Source: Aquatica leii (lineage: Eukaryota > Arthropoda > Insecta > Coleoptera > Lampyridae). Taken from it: a stretch of DNA of 64,000 nucleotides. Location of the stretch: NCBI GenBank assembly GCA_035610365.1, contig CM069436.1, positions 35,533,117 through 35,597,116 of the forward strand, written 5' to 3'. Shown piece after piece: positions 48,067 to 60,322 of this stretch. Every line of letters starts with the position of its first letter. Position 1 is the stretch's first letter. The notes beneath the pieces were generated by a model, which was not told the DNA's origin, searched no databases, and saw only the letters and a program-made list of their open reading frames with translations. The position numbers were made by a program, and so were the translations under genes.

Positions 48067-48151
48067 ATGATTACTAATGACACAGAAATTGAAGAAAGTA
48101 GTGATCCTGAGGATCAAGATCCCGTAACCGTTCTATCTATACTATTAGTTG
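48067..48151 (+). CDS. Candidate 85-nt internal exon of an unknown gene
   Basis: The segment is preceded by TTTCTTTGTTTCAG and followed by GTAAGTA, both close to consensus. Its reading frame is open throughout and gives MITNDTEIEESSDPEDQ, then DPVTVLSILLVG, an acidic stretch followed by a hydrophobic one, with codon composition less AT-biased than the surroundings. Only one exon is visible, and no partner exon or known family was recognised. It could belong to a host gene with very large introns, to an unrecognised transposon gene, or be a chance match. Confidence 0.35.
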
Positions 48152-50290
48152 GTAAGTACATGAATTTTAACTAACAACTAACATTAGTATATATGAAATA
48201 AACAACAAAGAATAATTTAATATAATAGGAAAGTTCTAAGAAGCAATTTATATGGTAATTTTTTAGAAAACAATTTAAAGTAGAACTTCCTGTGTGCATT
48301 GCAAAACATTGTTTTAGATGGAGATTAAGTAGATTAAAATTTAACCTTAGGGACTGAAAATGATGATGTTAAACATAATATAAACTTTTACTGTTTTTCC
48401 TCTTATTTAATGAAAGCGCAATTTAAATATATTTAAAGTTATAAATCAAATGCAAATGCAAAATGTTTATTTTCAGTTGTAACAATATTTATTTGAAAAT
48501 TGTAAAAGATACACAACTGCAAATTGCAATGAATATTTATATTCAATTTCTTTTTATGTATCATTGCGCGTATCTATGCAAAAACTACTTCTTAGTGAGA
48601 ATGTTTAGAACTAACGAAATAACTACAAGTCTATGAAATTTTATATTTTCATTAATTTATAAATGTCATAAATAATGATTTTCAATTATAACAATAACAT
48701 CATTATTAATAAAAGTAACAAATAATGTTCATAACACCAGCTTACTTTCAACACTCATGCATTATGTCTATAACTCGTACTCACTAATAAATTACTACAA
48801 ATGACACTTTAAATTTAATTTTAGCTTAATAACTATAACTCTTTTGTTACATGACATTAAACTAATTGAATCTTAAGTTTCTCTGCATATGTGTGAAGTA
48901 TAGAATTTTGCACTACATTAAACACGCATTAATTACACGAATTATAATTAAATTTCTATAGCAACAGGCTTGTAAAATTGCTAATCGTTTAAGAAGATTA
49001 GTGTAAATCAAATACCCGTTGAATAAACGTTCAGTATTGTTACAGTTTTATGTTTTAAGTGTTATAACATGCTATTGAAGCTCCGAATAAATTTTTTTGT
49101 ACAAATAAAAGCAAAACTGCGATAATAGTTTGATGTAAAATACATTTAAACGTTTTTAAATAATACTAGATATTTATAGGAAGCTTGCATATGAATTCAT
49201 GGACACATTGTTTTTGCATCGTTTATACATAAAATGAATAATACACAGGCATTTGCATATAAATTAATACCAAATAACTCAACTAACATGTTATTGCACT
49301 TAATCTGATTGTGTTGATTTAAACTCGAATTTAAAAATGTGCAAAAATGTATAACGTATGAATCAATACAAAAATTTTCATATTTTGATACAATGTGTTT
49401 AGTAGTAAAATATCTGGATTATTAAAAAAACACAATTCGATTAACTCGAAAAAAACGAAATTACTAAATTTAACATTTATTTAATGTTTTGTTAGATAAA
49501 GAACTAAAATTTTAATACAGTTTCATTTTAAAAAGTTTAGATTTTAATGTACATTTAATCTTCTTAATCGCTTTAACTGTCAACTTAATTCATACCATTT
49601 AAGAGATTGTATTTTAAATTGTAATTGCGTAGCTTTCAACAATTTTTTACGTTACATTTTTAGGTTTTGCAATATTTTTGCATCTAGTATAAAGTAGTTT
49701 AATTTTCAAGCATAAATTATTTTTAACAATTAAATCGCTTGTTTTAAAAACCGCCTAAGTCAAATTAATTCATTTTTTAGTAGAACAAAATATCTCTTTT
49801 GTATAAAAAGTATTTTCTTAATAATAGAACATAATCAAAATCTTTGTCGTTTTTGATATAATTTTTTTCTTTATTTGATCATTTGGCACATAACAGATAG
49901 TCGGTTAAGATTTAAAACTTTTGTTACCTGCTTCGGTCTATTTTAAACATTTTTTTACGCAACCAGGTAACCAAGTAACAAACATAATTAAAAGTTTTGA
50001 AACTAAGGATTTATTTTGAAATTGAATAGATTTTATTTGGGAACTATTTGAAAACATAATTATAACAAAAATAATCTTTAAAAATCAATCATAAAATCAA
50101 TCAAAAGATACCTTACAAATCTTTTTATTTATTTTTTTATATTTTTGACTACCGGGAGGAGTTTCCAAACTTGCACATGCCTTGAGAAATAATAAGTCCG
50201 ACTTGTAATAATAAGTGTAAAACATTGTAATATAAGCAACAATGGATAGGATCAAAAAAACTATTTTATATAAGTGTTGTCTTTATAGAT
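48152..50290. other. AT-rich DNA, no gene recognised
   Basis: No open frames or terminal repeats of note. If the exon at 48,067 is real, this would be intron. Confidence 0.45.
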
Positions 50291-52500
50291 AATACACTGG
50301 TCTGCAAAAAAATATTTTTATCAAGCCCTGGCACTATTCCGGGTGATTCTTATGTAAAACGACGTCCTGAATCCAAATATGTCTTCTGTTTTCTTCCATC
50401 ACCCACCATTTTCGAGGGAGACCCAAATCTCTAATTTTACCACTTTTTGATAAATTAATTATAATTTATTTATCGAACGATAATTATAATTATATCTTTT
50501 CTCCAGCTTAGCGATGTCTTGATGGAACCGTTTCCCGTGTTCATCCGGGAAAAAGTTCAGGGGAAAAGTTTTGAAATGCAAGCCAAGCTTGTTTTTCTTT
50601 TTGATTTAGGCGTTCAATAAACGTCGAATCTTGGAAGAGTCTTGGAAACCGAATCTGGGGACCGACAAAAACGCTTTCTTTGATTTTAGCTTTGCTAAGA
50701 CGAGGAAAATTAGTTTTCAAAAATTGAAATGCGCCACCTGTCTTGTCCACTGCTTTCACAAATCAAATCAATCACTTGATCAATCCAAGTTTGATGTGTA
50801 AATGTGGTAAGTAAATATTTTCCTTCGGAACCAAAGGATTGTGGGCGACATTTTTCTGACCAGGAATAAGATTTTTTAGCAGAGGCCAGTCCCGCACGAT
50901 GAAATGATTATCTCGGGCGCAGCTATCCCATTCACAAAACTTTTAAGTCAGCGCAAAGTTTTTACTGATAATCATGATAACTCATTTTATCAAGGATTCT
51001 GAAAATGTTTTCGTACGTTTCCTTCATATCAACAGAGTATGCAACTGGAACTGATCGGAAGTCATTCCCTTTTGCCAACAAGACAACTTTTAAGCTTGTT
51101 TTTGATGAGTTTATAAACAGTCTCCATTTGTCTGGGTCACATGGCATCTGTAGCTCTGTCATCAATAAATTTGCATTAAAGCAGAACACTAAACCTTTAT
51201 CTTCTGAGAAAAGACATTTCAGGATTGCTTGTCTGGTCCTGTAAGAAGATATTTTTACTCCCTTTTCTAAGAGATTCCACTGTTGAAGTCGCGATCCTAG
51301 GAACTGAGATTTAGTCTTGGGTAACTGCAAATCCCTGACAAGATCATTTAATTCCGATTGAGTGAGGAAGTGAGGTTGCCGAGAAACTAAATCTGCGGAA
51401 TACTCTTCATCATCATTGAACGTATCATTCGAAGCCCAGGTTGTGGCTCAGAGTCTTTTAAATCAATTTCCGGCTCTAGAGTATAAGTGTTCGGGGGCTC
51501 TGGGATTGGCAAAGTATCGTTATGAGGAACAGGTCTTAGAGCTGACGGAATATTAGAATACTGAATTGTATGATTACTTTTGCTCAAAAACCCGACGGTG
51601 GAAATCATACAAAAGTAACAATCTGTAAGATGACAGCGAGGTTCACGCTAAACCATGGGCACAGCAAATGGCATTAATTTACGGGTACCTTTGAGCCATT
51701 TGGTCAAACTACTGTAACAAGTCGTACAGCAAACTGATGGAGCCCAAGTCTTGTCCTGGTCGCCAACTTGACAATCAAAGTATAATTTATAAGCTGTTTT
51801 AATAAGCGGAGAAAGAGGTTTTCGTTGCGCTTTTAAAGTTAATTCCCCGCAGACATAGCAGAAGCTATCGGGATGATTTTTACACTCGCGTGGCATAATT
51901 AAACAGTAATTCAACGTCCGACATTAACCACAAATCACACTTAGTCACTTGAAAAAACCCGGAGTAAACGTAGTTTTACTGTTTTACACAAATGAACAAA
52001 AATGGACACACAATCCAGCACGTTTAAAACGTCGATAAGTTAACTTTGCAACAGTATAGATGTACTGATCCAAGCAGTTAAGCAAACAATGTAATATACT
52101 ATAATGAGAAGAGTAATGCAAGTTCAAGCCTGTCGAAAATTCCCGTTCAAACCTGCATGTGGTATTGAGATCGCCAGCGTCGTGCAGTGAATCTTCCTAA
52201 CTGTTTATTGATATTTTCTTACTGTTCTTATATATTTGTATTTTATTGTTGTTTCTATATACATTTTATAGCAAAACTTGCCATATACTTTAATATAAAT
52301 TTTATTACCTGCTTTGGGATGTTTAACGGCTATACGTTAAAATTCTAAAAAAAATGCAAAAAATAAAATAAAATTGGGCTTCCCCCTAAATAGGTGGGTG
52401 ATGGGTAAAAACGGAGCTCATTTTTGGATTCAGGAGGTCATTTTACATAAAAATCGTCAAGAATAGTATCAGTGCCAATTTTCATGCAGACCAGTGTAAT
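50291..52500 (-). mobile_element. 2.2-kb DNA transposon with CACTGG terminal inverted repeats
   Basis: CACTGGTCTGCA begins at 50,295 and its complement ends at 52,496. The inverted similarity extends about 150 bp inward, including ATGTAAAA, TCCTGAATCCAAA and CATCACCCACC. The flanks allow a 2-bp duplication (TA at 50,293-50,294 and 52,497-52,498) with CACTG ends, or a 3-bp duplication (AAT) with ACACTG ends. Short duplications and CACTR ends are features of the CACTA/EnSpm superfamily, so that assignment is plausible but not proven. The single gene it carries, on the minus strand, is described separately. Confidence 0.8.
50440..51896 (-). pseudogene. Arthropod orphan gene on the CACTG element (putative transposase)
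   Basis: The natural start is probably the Met at 51,896 (MPRECKNHPDSFCYVCGELT), a Cys-rich N-terminus with further pairs (CCTTCYSSL, TDCYFC). Then come YSNIPSALRPVPHNDTLPIP, an acidic linker, FLGSRLQQWNLLEKGVKI and KWRLFINSSKTSLKVVLLAK. CADLK is followed after a deletion by CEWDSCARDNHFIVRDWPL, then YLPHLHIKLGLIK, VDKTGGAFQFLKTNFP and, after another gap, FPDEHGKRFHQDIAKLEKRY. I recognise this as a multicopy unnamed arthropod family. A possible DDE set is the Asp/Asn in LFIxSSK (Asn here, usually Asp as I recall), the Asp in ADLK followed by C-x2-C, and the Asp-Glu of DEHGxRFHQ; this is inference. A nonsense codon at 51,648-51,650 (expected Trp) and several frameshifts and deletions break it. 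Confidence 0.7.
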
Positions 52501-53520
52501 TAGTTGTTGCAAATATACTGTTGTAAAACATTTAAGTATTTTATAGTAAGATTGTAACTAAATAATTGTTTATCTGATATGCGCTTACATCGTACCTGTT
52601 TTTAAAACATTGCATATTGCATTTTTTGAAAATATGCGCATGAATTTTTTTGTTCTAACAATCAACACGTCACATGTTACAAAACAATTTGTTGCGTGTC
52701 TGTAGTCATAAATTTTTATATTTTGTATGCTAACAAAATTCTTAGTACCGCACTGTAAGCAAATGCGCAACTAACGGTATGATATAGTAAACGAGTAAAG
52801 CATACTACTTCGTTGTACAACATTTACTGCACGTAGTTTTAATTTAGTTAGAACTTAGACCGTTCAATTAGAATGAAATGGATTGCAAATGAATATTTTT
52901 TTTGTGGTTTTAAATTGGTTTTGTTGCTACTAAACTGCGTACTGATAGCAAATTTTCCTGCAAACATAATTACGAAAAGTAAAAGCATTTTTCTTTGTAC
53001 TGATATCTAATATTAAGTGGACCATTAAAAACTCTGTACAATTATTTATTTCTATGTGGTTTACTTACTTTACGCCTTCAGCGTTATTAACTGTGTTTAA
53101 TTTTGGCTAATTTAAATCAGCCATTGCAAGTTTCTGAAAAATGTCGAAAATATATTACTAAAGTAGTTATTAGTACTACATGCTATGCTAAGCAATTTCA
53201 AGTCTAGGGATAAGTTTTATGTTCTTACAATAATTATTAAATTATAATAAAAATTAAACGATTACGTTTTGCTTTTCAAGGACTTAATTATACATGTAAC
53301 TGTTAATGTTTGGTATATTTTTCTTTACTTGATTGAATTTTGTTATTGATTGAGTGTGTCTAGAATTTACTGAATTTTCTTTTATTATAAAATGAACAAC
53401 TGTAACATACTATCAACCCTTACGTGCTACAGACCAAAACTTGTAACGTAAGTACTATCGACGGGTTCATTTGTCTGTTTTTTAGTTTTTTTTGTAAATA
53501 ACATCCAAAATATAATTGTT
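52501..53520. other. AT-rich DNA, nothing recognised
   Basis: The minus frame at 52,585-52,770 has two Cys-x2-Cys-like pairs but no recognisable context. No repeats were found. Confidence 0.4.
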
Positions 53521-55345
53521 AATCTTAAAAATGGCAAATACATCTTCTATATCTTCACAACCTGATATGGTTTACTCTGTATTTATACAATTTGGACAAA
53601 TGTTTTCAGCGCATTGCAAACAAATGGGTTTTTTTCAGGTGGTACAAAATGCACTAGTTTTGCGTTTATGTCGATGGACAAAAAGCGCACTTTAGTCTCT
53701 TTAATGGTCCACCATAATGTGTAGGTGTTGGGGGTACTATCCTTATTAATACCAAGTATGTCTGCAGTCAGGCATCGTAATTTGCGAGTTACTTTGGTGT
53801 AGCGAATTCTTGCTTTCATATACGTCTCACATAAACTTTACCCAAATTGTTTTAGAAATTCAAATTTTGAAATTTCTTTTCCCAATGTAAAAAAATGGTA
53901 TAATACTCTGCTATTGACTGCTGATACATTTAAAATCATGTGGAAAATTGCCATCGACGCGTTTTGCGGGATGTTGAATAATTGGCGCATTTTTGATCTA
54001 GAGAGTCTACTCCTGATTTCGTGCTATTGTAAAATAGTATAACTTTAGACTTTTTGGTTACGTGTGCATACTGTTTTTTTAACAACCTATGATACAATGA
54101 TATGGCTAAAAGTAAATCCAAATAAGGAAGTGTCAACTTTGCTAACATTTGTTGGTAGAAATTGAGATTTAGTTTTTGTTTCATTAATGCATGCTATAAT
54201 TCTAGCGAAGAATACCAGTTATCCCCTGTTATGATTCTATTGGTACTTAATACAGGTTGTACCAAACTAAGTACGACATCGACAAATTTGAACGTTTTGT
54301 GTCTAGACTTTTTTGTATATACTTCAGAGTTAACCATTCAATGGGTTTTGGAATCTGCTAAGACTTGAACTTTAATTTTATATCGAGTAGGTTTATTAGG
54401 TATATACATTCCAAAACCACAACGACCGTGGAAGAGGACAAGCATTTTGTCAACGGTCAAGTTAGCCTTAGGAAAATAGCATTCTTTAGAGTTCTGTACA
54501 AATTCTGTAAACAGATCAGAAATTGCAGCCAACTTGGTTTCTTTGAATCTTTTGTGTCTTGTTCCATCATTGCCAAACCAAAGACAACATAAGAAGAAGA
54601 AAAGAAAAGCGAGCAAAAGACCTTGTACATCTGAAAATATGTCTTCCGTTTCCATCAGTTGCCTAGAGTGCTCGTAAATCTTCATTTCCTGATTTAGAAA
54701 CTCTAAGCAGGTAGAGTAATCCGACAAACGCTTGAATTTCAGTCTTATCTGTTGTGTGTATAAATGGAGTAGAAAACTGCTATTTACTATTTCGACCCCT
54801 CTTAAATTTGCTATAGTTTTCTTGCACAGTTCCTATTTTTTTTGTTTGTGTGACAAACCAGTCTCTCAATCAATGCATCTGTCATAAAAAATTTCCAAGC
54901 ATCTAGCGGAGATGCAAAGGTATTTTGTCCTGCTGGACTACTTAAACTTGACAGTATTGTGACAATGTTTTTCGCTGGAGTCCTCAATCTAGTAGGTGCA
55001 TTTTTTGACCATTTTTTCATATTTTTTCCATACCATTCTTGGCTCTTTGGTGTATTTGTATCTAGGTATCATTTGAACTACTTTGGTTGTTTTCTGCCGA
55101 TATCTTTTGTTGATCTTTATCATCTGAAGAATCCCAAGCCACTTTACTATTAGAATTGTGGTTGCTGAACTCTTCAACGTCATCTTTGTCAAAGTTACTT
55201 TTGTCGCCACTATCAAAAATTTGTGCACATCCGTTTTGTCTTTTGTCAACATCAGTGTCGGTGACTATATGTGTTGCGGTATCATTCTCATCATCACCTT
55301 CTAATTCTTCCCAAAACTCTGCATCAGAAAGGGCTTACCTGCTCA
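53521..55345 (-). pseudogene. piggyBac-type transposase relic, nearly full length
   Basis: Read from 55,345 leftwards: an acidic N-terminus (DAEFWEELEGDDENDTATH), RLRTPAKNIVTILSSL, DAWKFFMTDALIERLVCHTN, then KRFKETKLAAISDLFTEFVQ. NLTVDKMLVLFHGRCGFGMY corresponds to the IDExxxPFRGR motif with its first catalytic Asp kept. After a missing block come VILFYNSTKSGVDSLDQKCA (GGVDxxD motif) and SRKTRRWQFSTMILN. A Cys-rich tail can be pieced together from KCAFCPST and NPFVCNAL in shifted frames. Most residues of the second catalytic motif are lost. TTAA ends were not located. Confidence 0.82.
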
Positions 55346-55599
55346 TAATTATATAATAAGGTGAATAATAGTGTAAAAAAATCCAGAAAAAAAAATTATA
55401 CAATGCATAAATATTTTTCAAAAAAGAAAAAAGCATTAATTTGATCTGGTGTTTTAGGTTAAAAAGCTTACATTACTGTTATCGACGGGTCACACGGATC
55501 CGAATCAACAAGATTGAAAAAAAAACGTCAAATTAGCTTGAGGTTTACATTTCCGTGGCACGTAGCTAACACTATTTTGAAATTTTTTTAAGAAATTGT
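55346..55599. other. AT-rich DNA, nothing recognised
   Basis: This short gap lies between a minus-strand piggyBac relic and a plus-strand gypsy fragment. Confidence 0.4.
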
Positions 55600-56060
55600 A
55601 AAAATTTCAATTCAGACACGTCATCTCGACCACTACAAGATGACTCCGAGGAAATAATAGATGTGAATTCAGTAACAATCGACTTTCCTACGCTTACTGC
55701 AGGCAAAATCAAAACTGAGTAAATCCCGATCCTGATATAGAAAAAATCATTTTTTGCTTAGAAGATACTTTGGAAGCCGACATTAGCTTAAAGAAATACA
55801 CCGAAAGAAGCTACGTTTTGTCAAATAGAGTGCTATATAAATACATTCTAGAAATCAATGAGGAACCATAATTAGTGACTTTTAAAAGTAGTATACCTTT
55901 TATACTTTCTGAATACGACGATTCGGAAATGTCTCGTCATTTTTGAATGAAGGAATAAACAGTTTACCAGCTTCATAAACAAATTTGCGACGTTGCTTTT
56001 TTTGTGACCAGCCATCAAAATCCATATCAACTGTATATCTATAGAAACTCTATTTTTCTT
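55600..56060 (+). pseudogene. Ty3/gypsy pol fragment: linker and integrase zinc-binding domain
   Basis: Open segments read SRPLQDDSEEIIDVNSVTID, DPDIEKIIFCLEDTLEADIS, RSYVLSNRVLYKYILEINEE and PFILSEYDDSEMSRHF. They then continue, after a stop, with MKE...VYQLHKQICDVAFF. This is the usual order just before and within the HHCC module of gypsy integrases (YxLxNGVLYR, LxxYHDSxxxGHFGxxKT). The copy differs from the element at 4-6 kb. The integrase core and all other domains are absent. Confidence 0.65.
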
Positions 56061-57225
56061 CGTAAATTGTTTAGTCCTGATTTTCAGTCTTGTATCTAAA
56101 ACAACGATTGTAATTAACTGATTTTAGGCATTTCTTCTAACAACTCATAATTACATAATCTATGGGTTTAATACCATAACACGCCATTCTTACTCATACT
56201 TTTAATTTTTCGTGCTATTCTAATTAACCACACCTAGTTGGTACCCAGGACAATTTTAAATTAACCGGTGATTGTAATAAACAAACTCCTCTTATTTTCT
56301 AACTAATTCTAATTTAATCCGCATTTAATTTAACTAAATATAACTCCTTAGGACAAAATCTTATTATGTCAATTTTATTACTACCAAATTATTTATTTTA
56401 ATACTTGTCGCAGATTTCTAATTTCAGCGAATTATGTCACAAGTACACCTTCATTTAAATAACCTTGGTAATTACATTGGTAAACAAAAATCATTTTTTG
56501 TGATATAGATGAAACAAACCTTATGATGTATAAAACTACAACGGAAATCAGAAAATGACTTTGGATTTTTTCTATTATTTATACATTGTTTGCAATAGCG
56601 TAACGTTACTTCAAAATGTTGTTGCAGATGTTTTACAGCAATATTTTGTCTTTGCGAATTTCTGGATTAATGTCTAGCAGTAAGCAGCAAGCAAGACTCT
56701 AATTTTTTTATTAAGTCTAGTTTTATTTACAGTGGTAGTAGAAATACGTTTCTGGATCAACCAGTAGTTTGTTGATAATTTTTTTTATAACTGGAGTTAG
56801 TGCTTGATGTAGATTTTTTTAATATATACTTACGATGTTTTGTTTACTCAAGCTGCAGTTTAGAAACAAGAGATAATACTTTTAGGTCTTTACAGATTAA
56901 CTACTCATAGTTTGAATACCAGATTTGTTCTAGGAGATATCGCTAATTCCGTATGATTTCTTCATATAAACGACGTGCGCTATAGGTACAGATAAGTATT
57001 TGTTGTCGCTATAAAGCAAAACTGCTTCTTCAACAAAATAAGGTGTAAGTCCTTTTTGACGTTTTTGGAAGTTAGTTATATGTACGTTACTTTCAAGAAG
57101 ATTTTATGGTTTTAATCTGGATGCTGATTTTGCTAGTTTTAAATCTGGAACCAAATCATTTAAATAAGTTTATGAAATAAAATTTTGTTTATTTAAACAT
57201 TATGAGGCTTAAAAACTTAGATCAT
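56061..57225. other. AT-rich DNA, nothing recognised
   Basis: No frame or repeat was recognised. The gypsy fragment may continue a little further but is unreadable. Confidence 0.4.
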
Positions 57226-57560
57226 TGTCGATTTCTTGTGTAAACAGCGTATCATCAATTTTTCTCTGAGCAAACTCTAAGATTCTGGTGGTTTTAGGAT
57301 AGGAAGTTCTTCACTATCTTTGACAAGCCGTAAAGCTGATAGTAAATTAGGATATTGCACTATGTGCGTGGCTTTTGATGCCCTGTATGATAGTAAGACA
57401 GAAGCAACATGTGTCTTGATCTTTTGGTTGTTTTTACATCAGTGGTACTGCGAATGACATTTTACATATTGTACTTTTCAACCAAATTGTTAACAATGTT
57501 AGACAAATCATACAACATATATGTGAGTGGTTTACCTTGATCTCCAGCATTAACTCTAAA
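57226..57560 (-). pseudogene. Possible fragment related to the CACTG-element gene
   Basis: In one minus-strand frame VQYPNLLSALRLVKDSEELP is followed by ILKPPES. This parallels QYSNIPSALRPVPHNDTLPI and PEPP of the gene at 50.4-51.9 kb, including the word order. Only this short block is alike, and no termini were found here, so it may be an old fragment of a related copy or coincidence. Confidence 0.3.
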
Positions 57561-59070
57561 ATAAAATAGGTTAAGTTTTGGCTAAATATTATGCAAAAAC
57601 GCGTTTTTGGGATTTATATGTTATATTTCCAAGAACACAACAAATATTGTTGACATTATTTACGCACTGCTTAGGTGTTATATTTATTTATTCATTTACG
57701 ATCAATCGGAATACAGTAATAAAAAAAAATACAGCAACTTCTTATGATGTTCATTGCCTGCTTATGCACAATATCTAATTTGGGTGCATATTTCTAGTAA
57801 GTAATAGACAGGAATAAGTTTATCTTAACAGGGTATCTATGTCACTTCTGATAGATTACACAAAATTTTTAATATATATTTATTTGTTTAGAAAAATCTA
57901 TCTAATATATAATGCATACTTCATTTACATAAAAATGCTAGTAACTAAAAATTAGTGAGTGAAAAGTAATTTCTGTTATAAAATTTGTTTTTAGGGGGGA
58001 CCAAGTCACAACAGTCTTACAGCTTTTTGACGTTCTAAAAAGTGTTTAGTGGTTACACGAGCAATTAATTAAAATAGCAAAAATACAACCACCGTAATAA
58101 TCAAAAACCGATCATCAAAGTGTGTAATGAACCTAGCATTTTTTATTAGTATTTCGTATTTAAGTGATTTGCGTTATAAAAGGAATTTGTTAGCGGCGCC
58201 ATCTTGTAGTGTAAGTTACTACGTTTTAATATTCAAATTTTGTTTTGATTGTCGCTTTCGTATACGAATATATAGCTATAGAGTTTGTCGATGCAATTGT
58301 GGGAATATCTTATGTATTGTTCCGTATCTCTTACTGTTAATAAGCTTAAAAAGGGCGCAACAACAGTTCCGTAGTTCATTTTGGTGGTATTTGCGCAATT
58401 GCATTCACATTGCATTTATTTCAAAGTCTGTTACGTTGTGGTTTTATTCAAAATTATTTTCAGTTACGCGGGTTTAAAATCAGCTTGAATACAGGATCTT
58501 AGTGTAACGTTTTTTTTTAATACAGTCATTTACTCAGCCGTTTGTTTTCTATACACAAAATCAAAAATTGAGTTAAAAAACTAAACTTACCCATTAATAA
58601 CAGTACATACATACAGTTAATAATTAACGTAACCTACAATATTACTGTTTTATACAAATCGAGCATCAAAAATTGTTCGTATAATAAAATAATTTTCTAT
58701 TTACCGATGCTGTCTGCATCCGTTCTTGATCTTAAATAATCCTAATTCTGTCTATATCTAAAGATAATCACCCACGTTCAAGAATCTGTGTAATCTGCTT
58801 AAACATCTCTGAACGTTTAATAGATGTTACCGTAACTACCGCCGTTGCCATTCTAAACGCTTGTTTTTATTTTATTTAAATCTGTCAGACGTTTCGTTAG
58901 AAACCAAAAGATTGTAGTACGATGTTTAGATCCGCAGAAAATTTAAAACTTCAAGACAACTGTTTACATTTTTACTTTTTATTTAATTACTGCATTGTTA
59001 AAGCGTATCTATACCTTGATAGGAAATTATTATTATATTATATTATTACTTACTTGAATTACATTTTTTA
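57561..59070. other. AT-rich DNA, no gene recognised
   Basis: The frames at 57,578-57,778 and 58,127-58,477 have no recognisable similarity; the latter overlaps an opposite-strand frame of equal quality. No terminal repeats were found. Confidence 0.4.
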
Positions 59071-59073
59071 AAT

Positions 59074-59160
59074 AAAAAATAGAACCTAGTTACTGTGTGA
59101 ATTGTATTCTTTTTTTATAAAAAATAGAATCTAGTTACTGTGTGAATCGTATTTTTTTTC
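59074..59160. repeat. Two-copy tandem repeat, period about 45 bp
   Basis: AAAAAATAGAACCTAGTTAC...GTATTC is followed 45 bp later by a near-identical copy (TAGAATCTAGTTACTGTGTG). This is a local tandem duplication with no coding content. Confidence 0.7.
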
Positions 59161-60240
59161 TCTTTTGTGTATAATTATCATACTGTAATAGTTATTTTTG
59201 TGCTGCCAACATCGCAAACGTCAATATTCGTTTGTTAGTGTAGTTACGTAATGAGCAAAAAAAGCTCTAGGGTAGCAAAATGAAAACTAGAAATTCACAT
59301 AAAACTAAGCGTTCAAAGTCAATTATTATATTAGAACGAGTATGCGAAAGGTGGAAAAGTCATTTAAAAAATCCTGAAATTCAGTTAGAATTTAAAAAAA
59401 AAAAACGATGTGAAAGTTAATGTCAAATTTGACATATTAGTAGTAAATTTAGTACCAACATTATATTTCTAATAATTTCTTTAGAATTTAAAAAAAATGT
59501 AATTTTACAAAAGGTAATACAAAAAATAATGTACGTTACTCTCGTCGAAAGAGTCATAGTATAACGCCGTACGACCTCGCATCGCATTAACGTTCATTAT
59601 GCTATGCTTTACTTTCGCCCCTTGTTACGTAAACTACTATTGTATCACTAGTGCAGAAAGTGCTATTTTGCGAGTATGAGCATATTTGTAAGCCGAGGTG
59701 AAGTCGAGACCTACAAAAAGCGGATACTTTTAGGACGTGTGATACACAACATTTTTTGTGCTGACCTTTATAGTATAAATTAATTAAAAGCAATTATTTA
59801 AGTATTGATTTTTAATAAAATTTAATAACATATGTTGATAAAACTAAAACTTTTAATGACAAAATACAATTGTTTTTGAAATTAATTTTATTCACACTCA
59901 GTTAGTAACGTACAGTTTTCCGAACCTCTTAAAGGTTGGTAAGTAAGCGGTTTCCATGGTTAAAAAAAACGAGTATGTAATGAAACCTCGCGGTCAGTAA
60001 TGTACACTTTCCGAACCTGTAATTCGTGTGTGTTATGTTTTAACTAATTTGATAAAATGACAATCATAAATTAAATATGTATATGTCAATTGTGAAGTGT
60101 GCCTACTACGTTTTAATTTTTTACCGAAATAAACGATAATATTTTGGAAGTAGGTTTTCATTCATTTTTTATTAGTTTCATGTTATTTATTTTATTTAAT
60201 GGCTGATTGTGAATAAAATTGTATACAAACCTTGGCAAAA
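59161..60240. other. AT-rich DNA, no gene recognised
   Basis: Some short CG-containing words around 59,530-59,740 recall MITE debris but define no clear ends. Confidence 0.35.
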
Positions 60241-60322
60241 GTGTTCCATTTGTCTCGAGAACTAGTTCACCTCGAAGCTATGCCTCTCGGTAAACTATAG
60301 TTCTCTCGACAGAAATGGAAAA
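60241..60322. repeat. Imperfect hairpin, possible MITE core
   Basis: GTTCCATTTGTCTCGAGAAC...CACCTCGAAG (60,243-60,277) pairs imperfectly with CTCTCGGTAAACTATAGTTC...GGAAAAC (60,284-60,322). The sequence is more GC-rich than its surroundings. Termini and target duplication are not resolved. Confidence 0.45.

Noticed and set aside
58127..58477. 116-residue open frame that might be a small Cys-rich protein
   Set aside because: The opposite strand has an equally good frame, the composition is typical of AT-rich chance frames, and there is no motif or context.
58880..58925. Minus-strand GAAACGTC, a possible sixth hammerhead
   Set aside because: No CTGANGA core or stem II lies at the right distance upstream on that strand.
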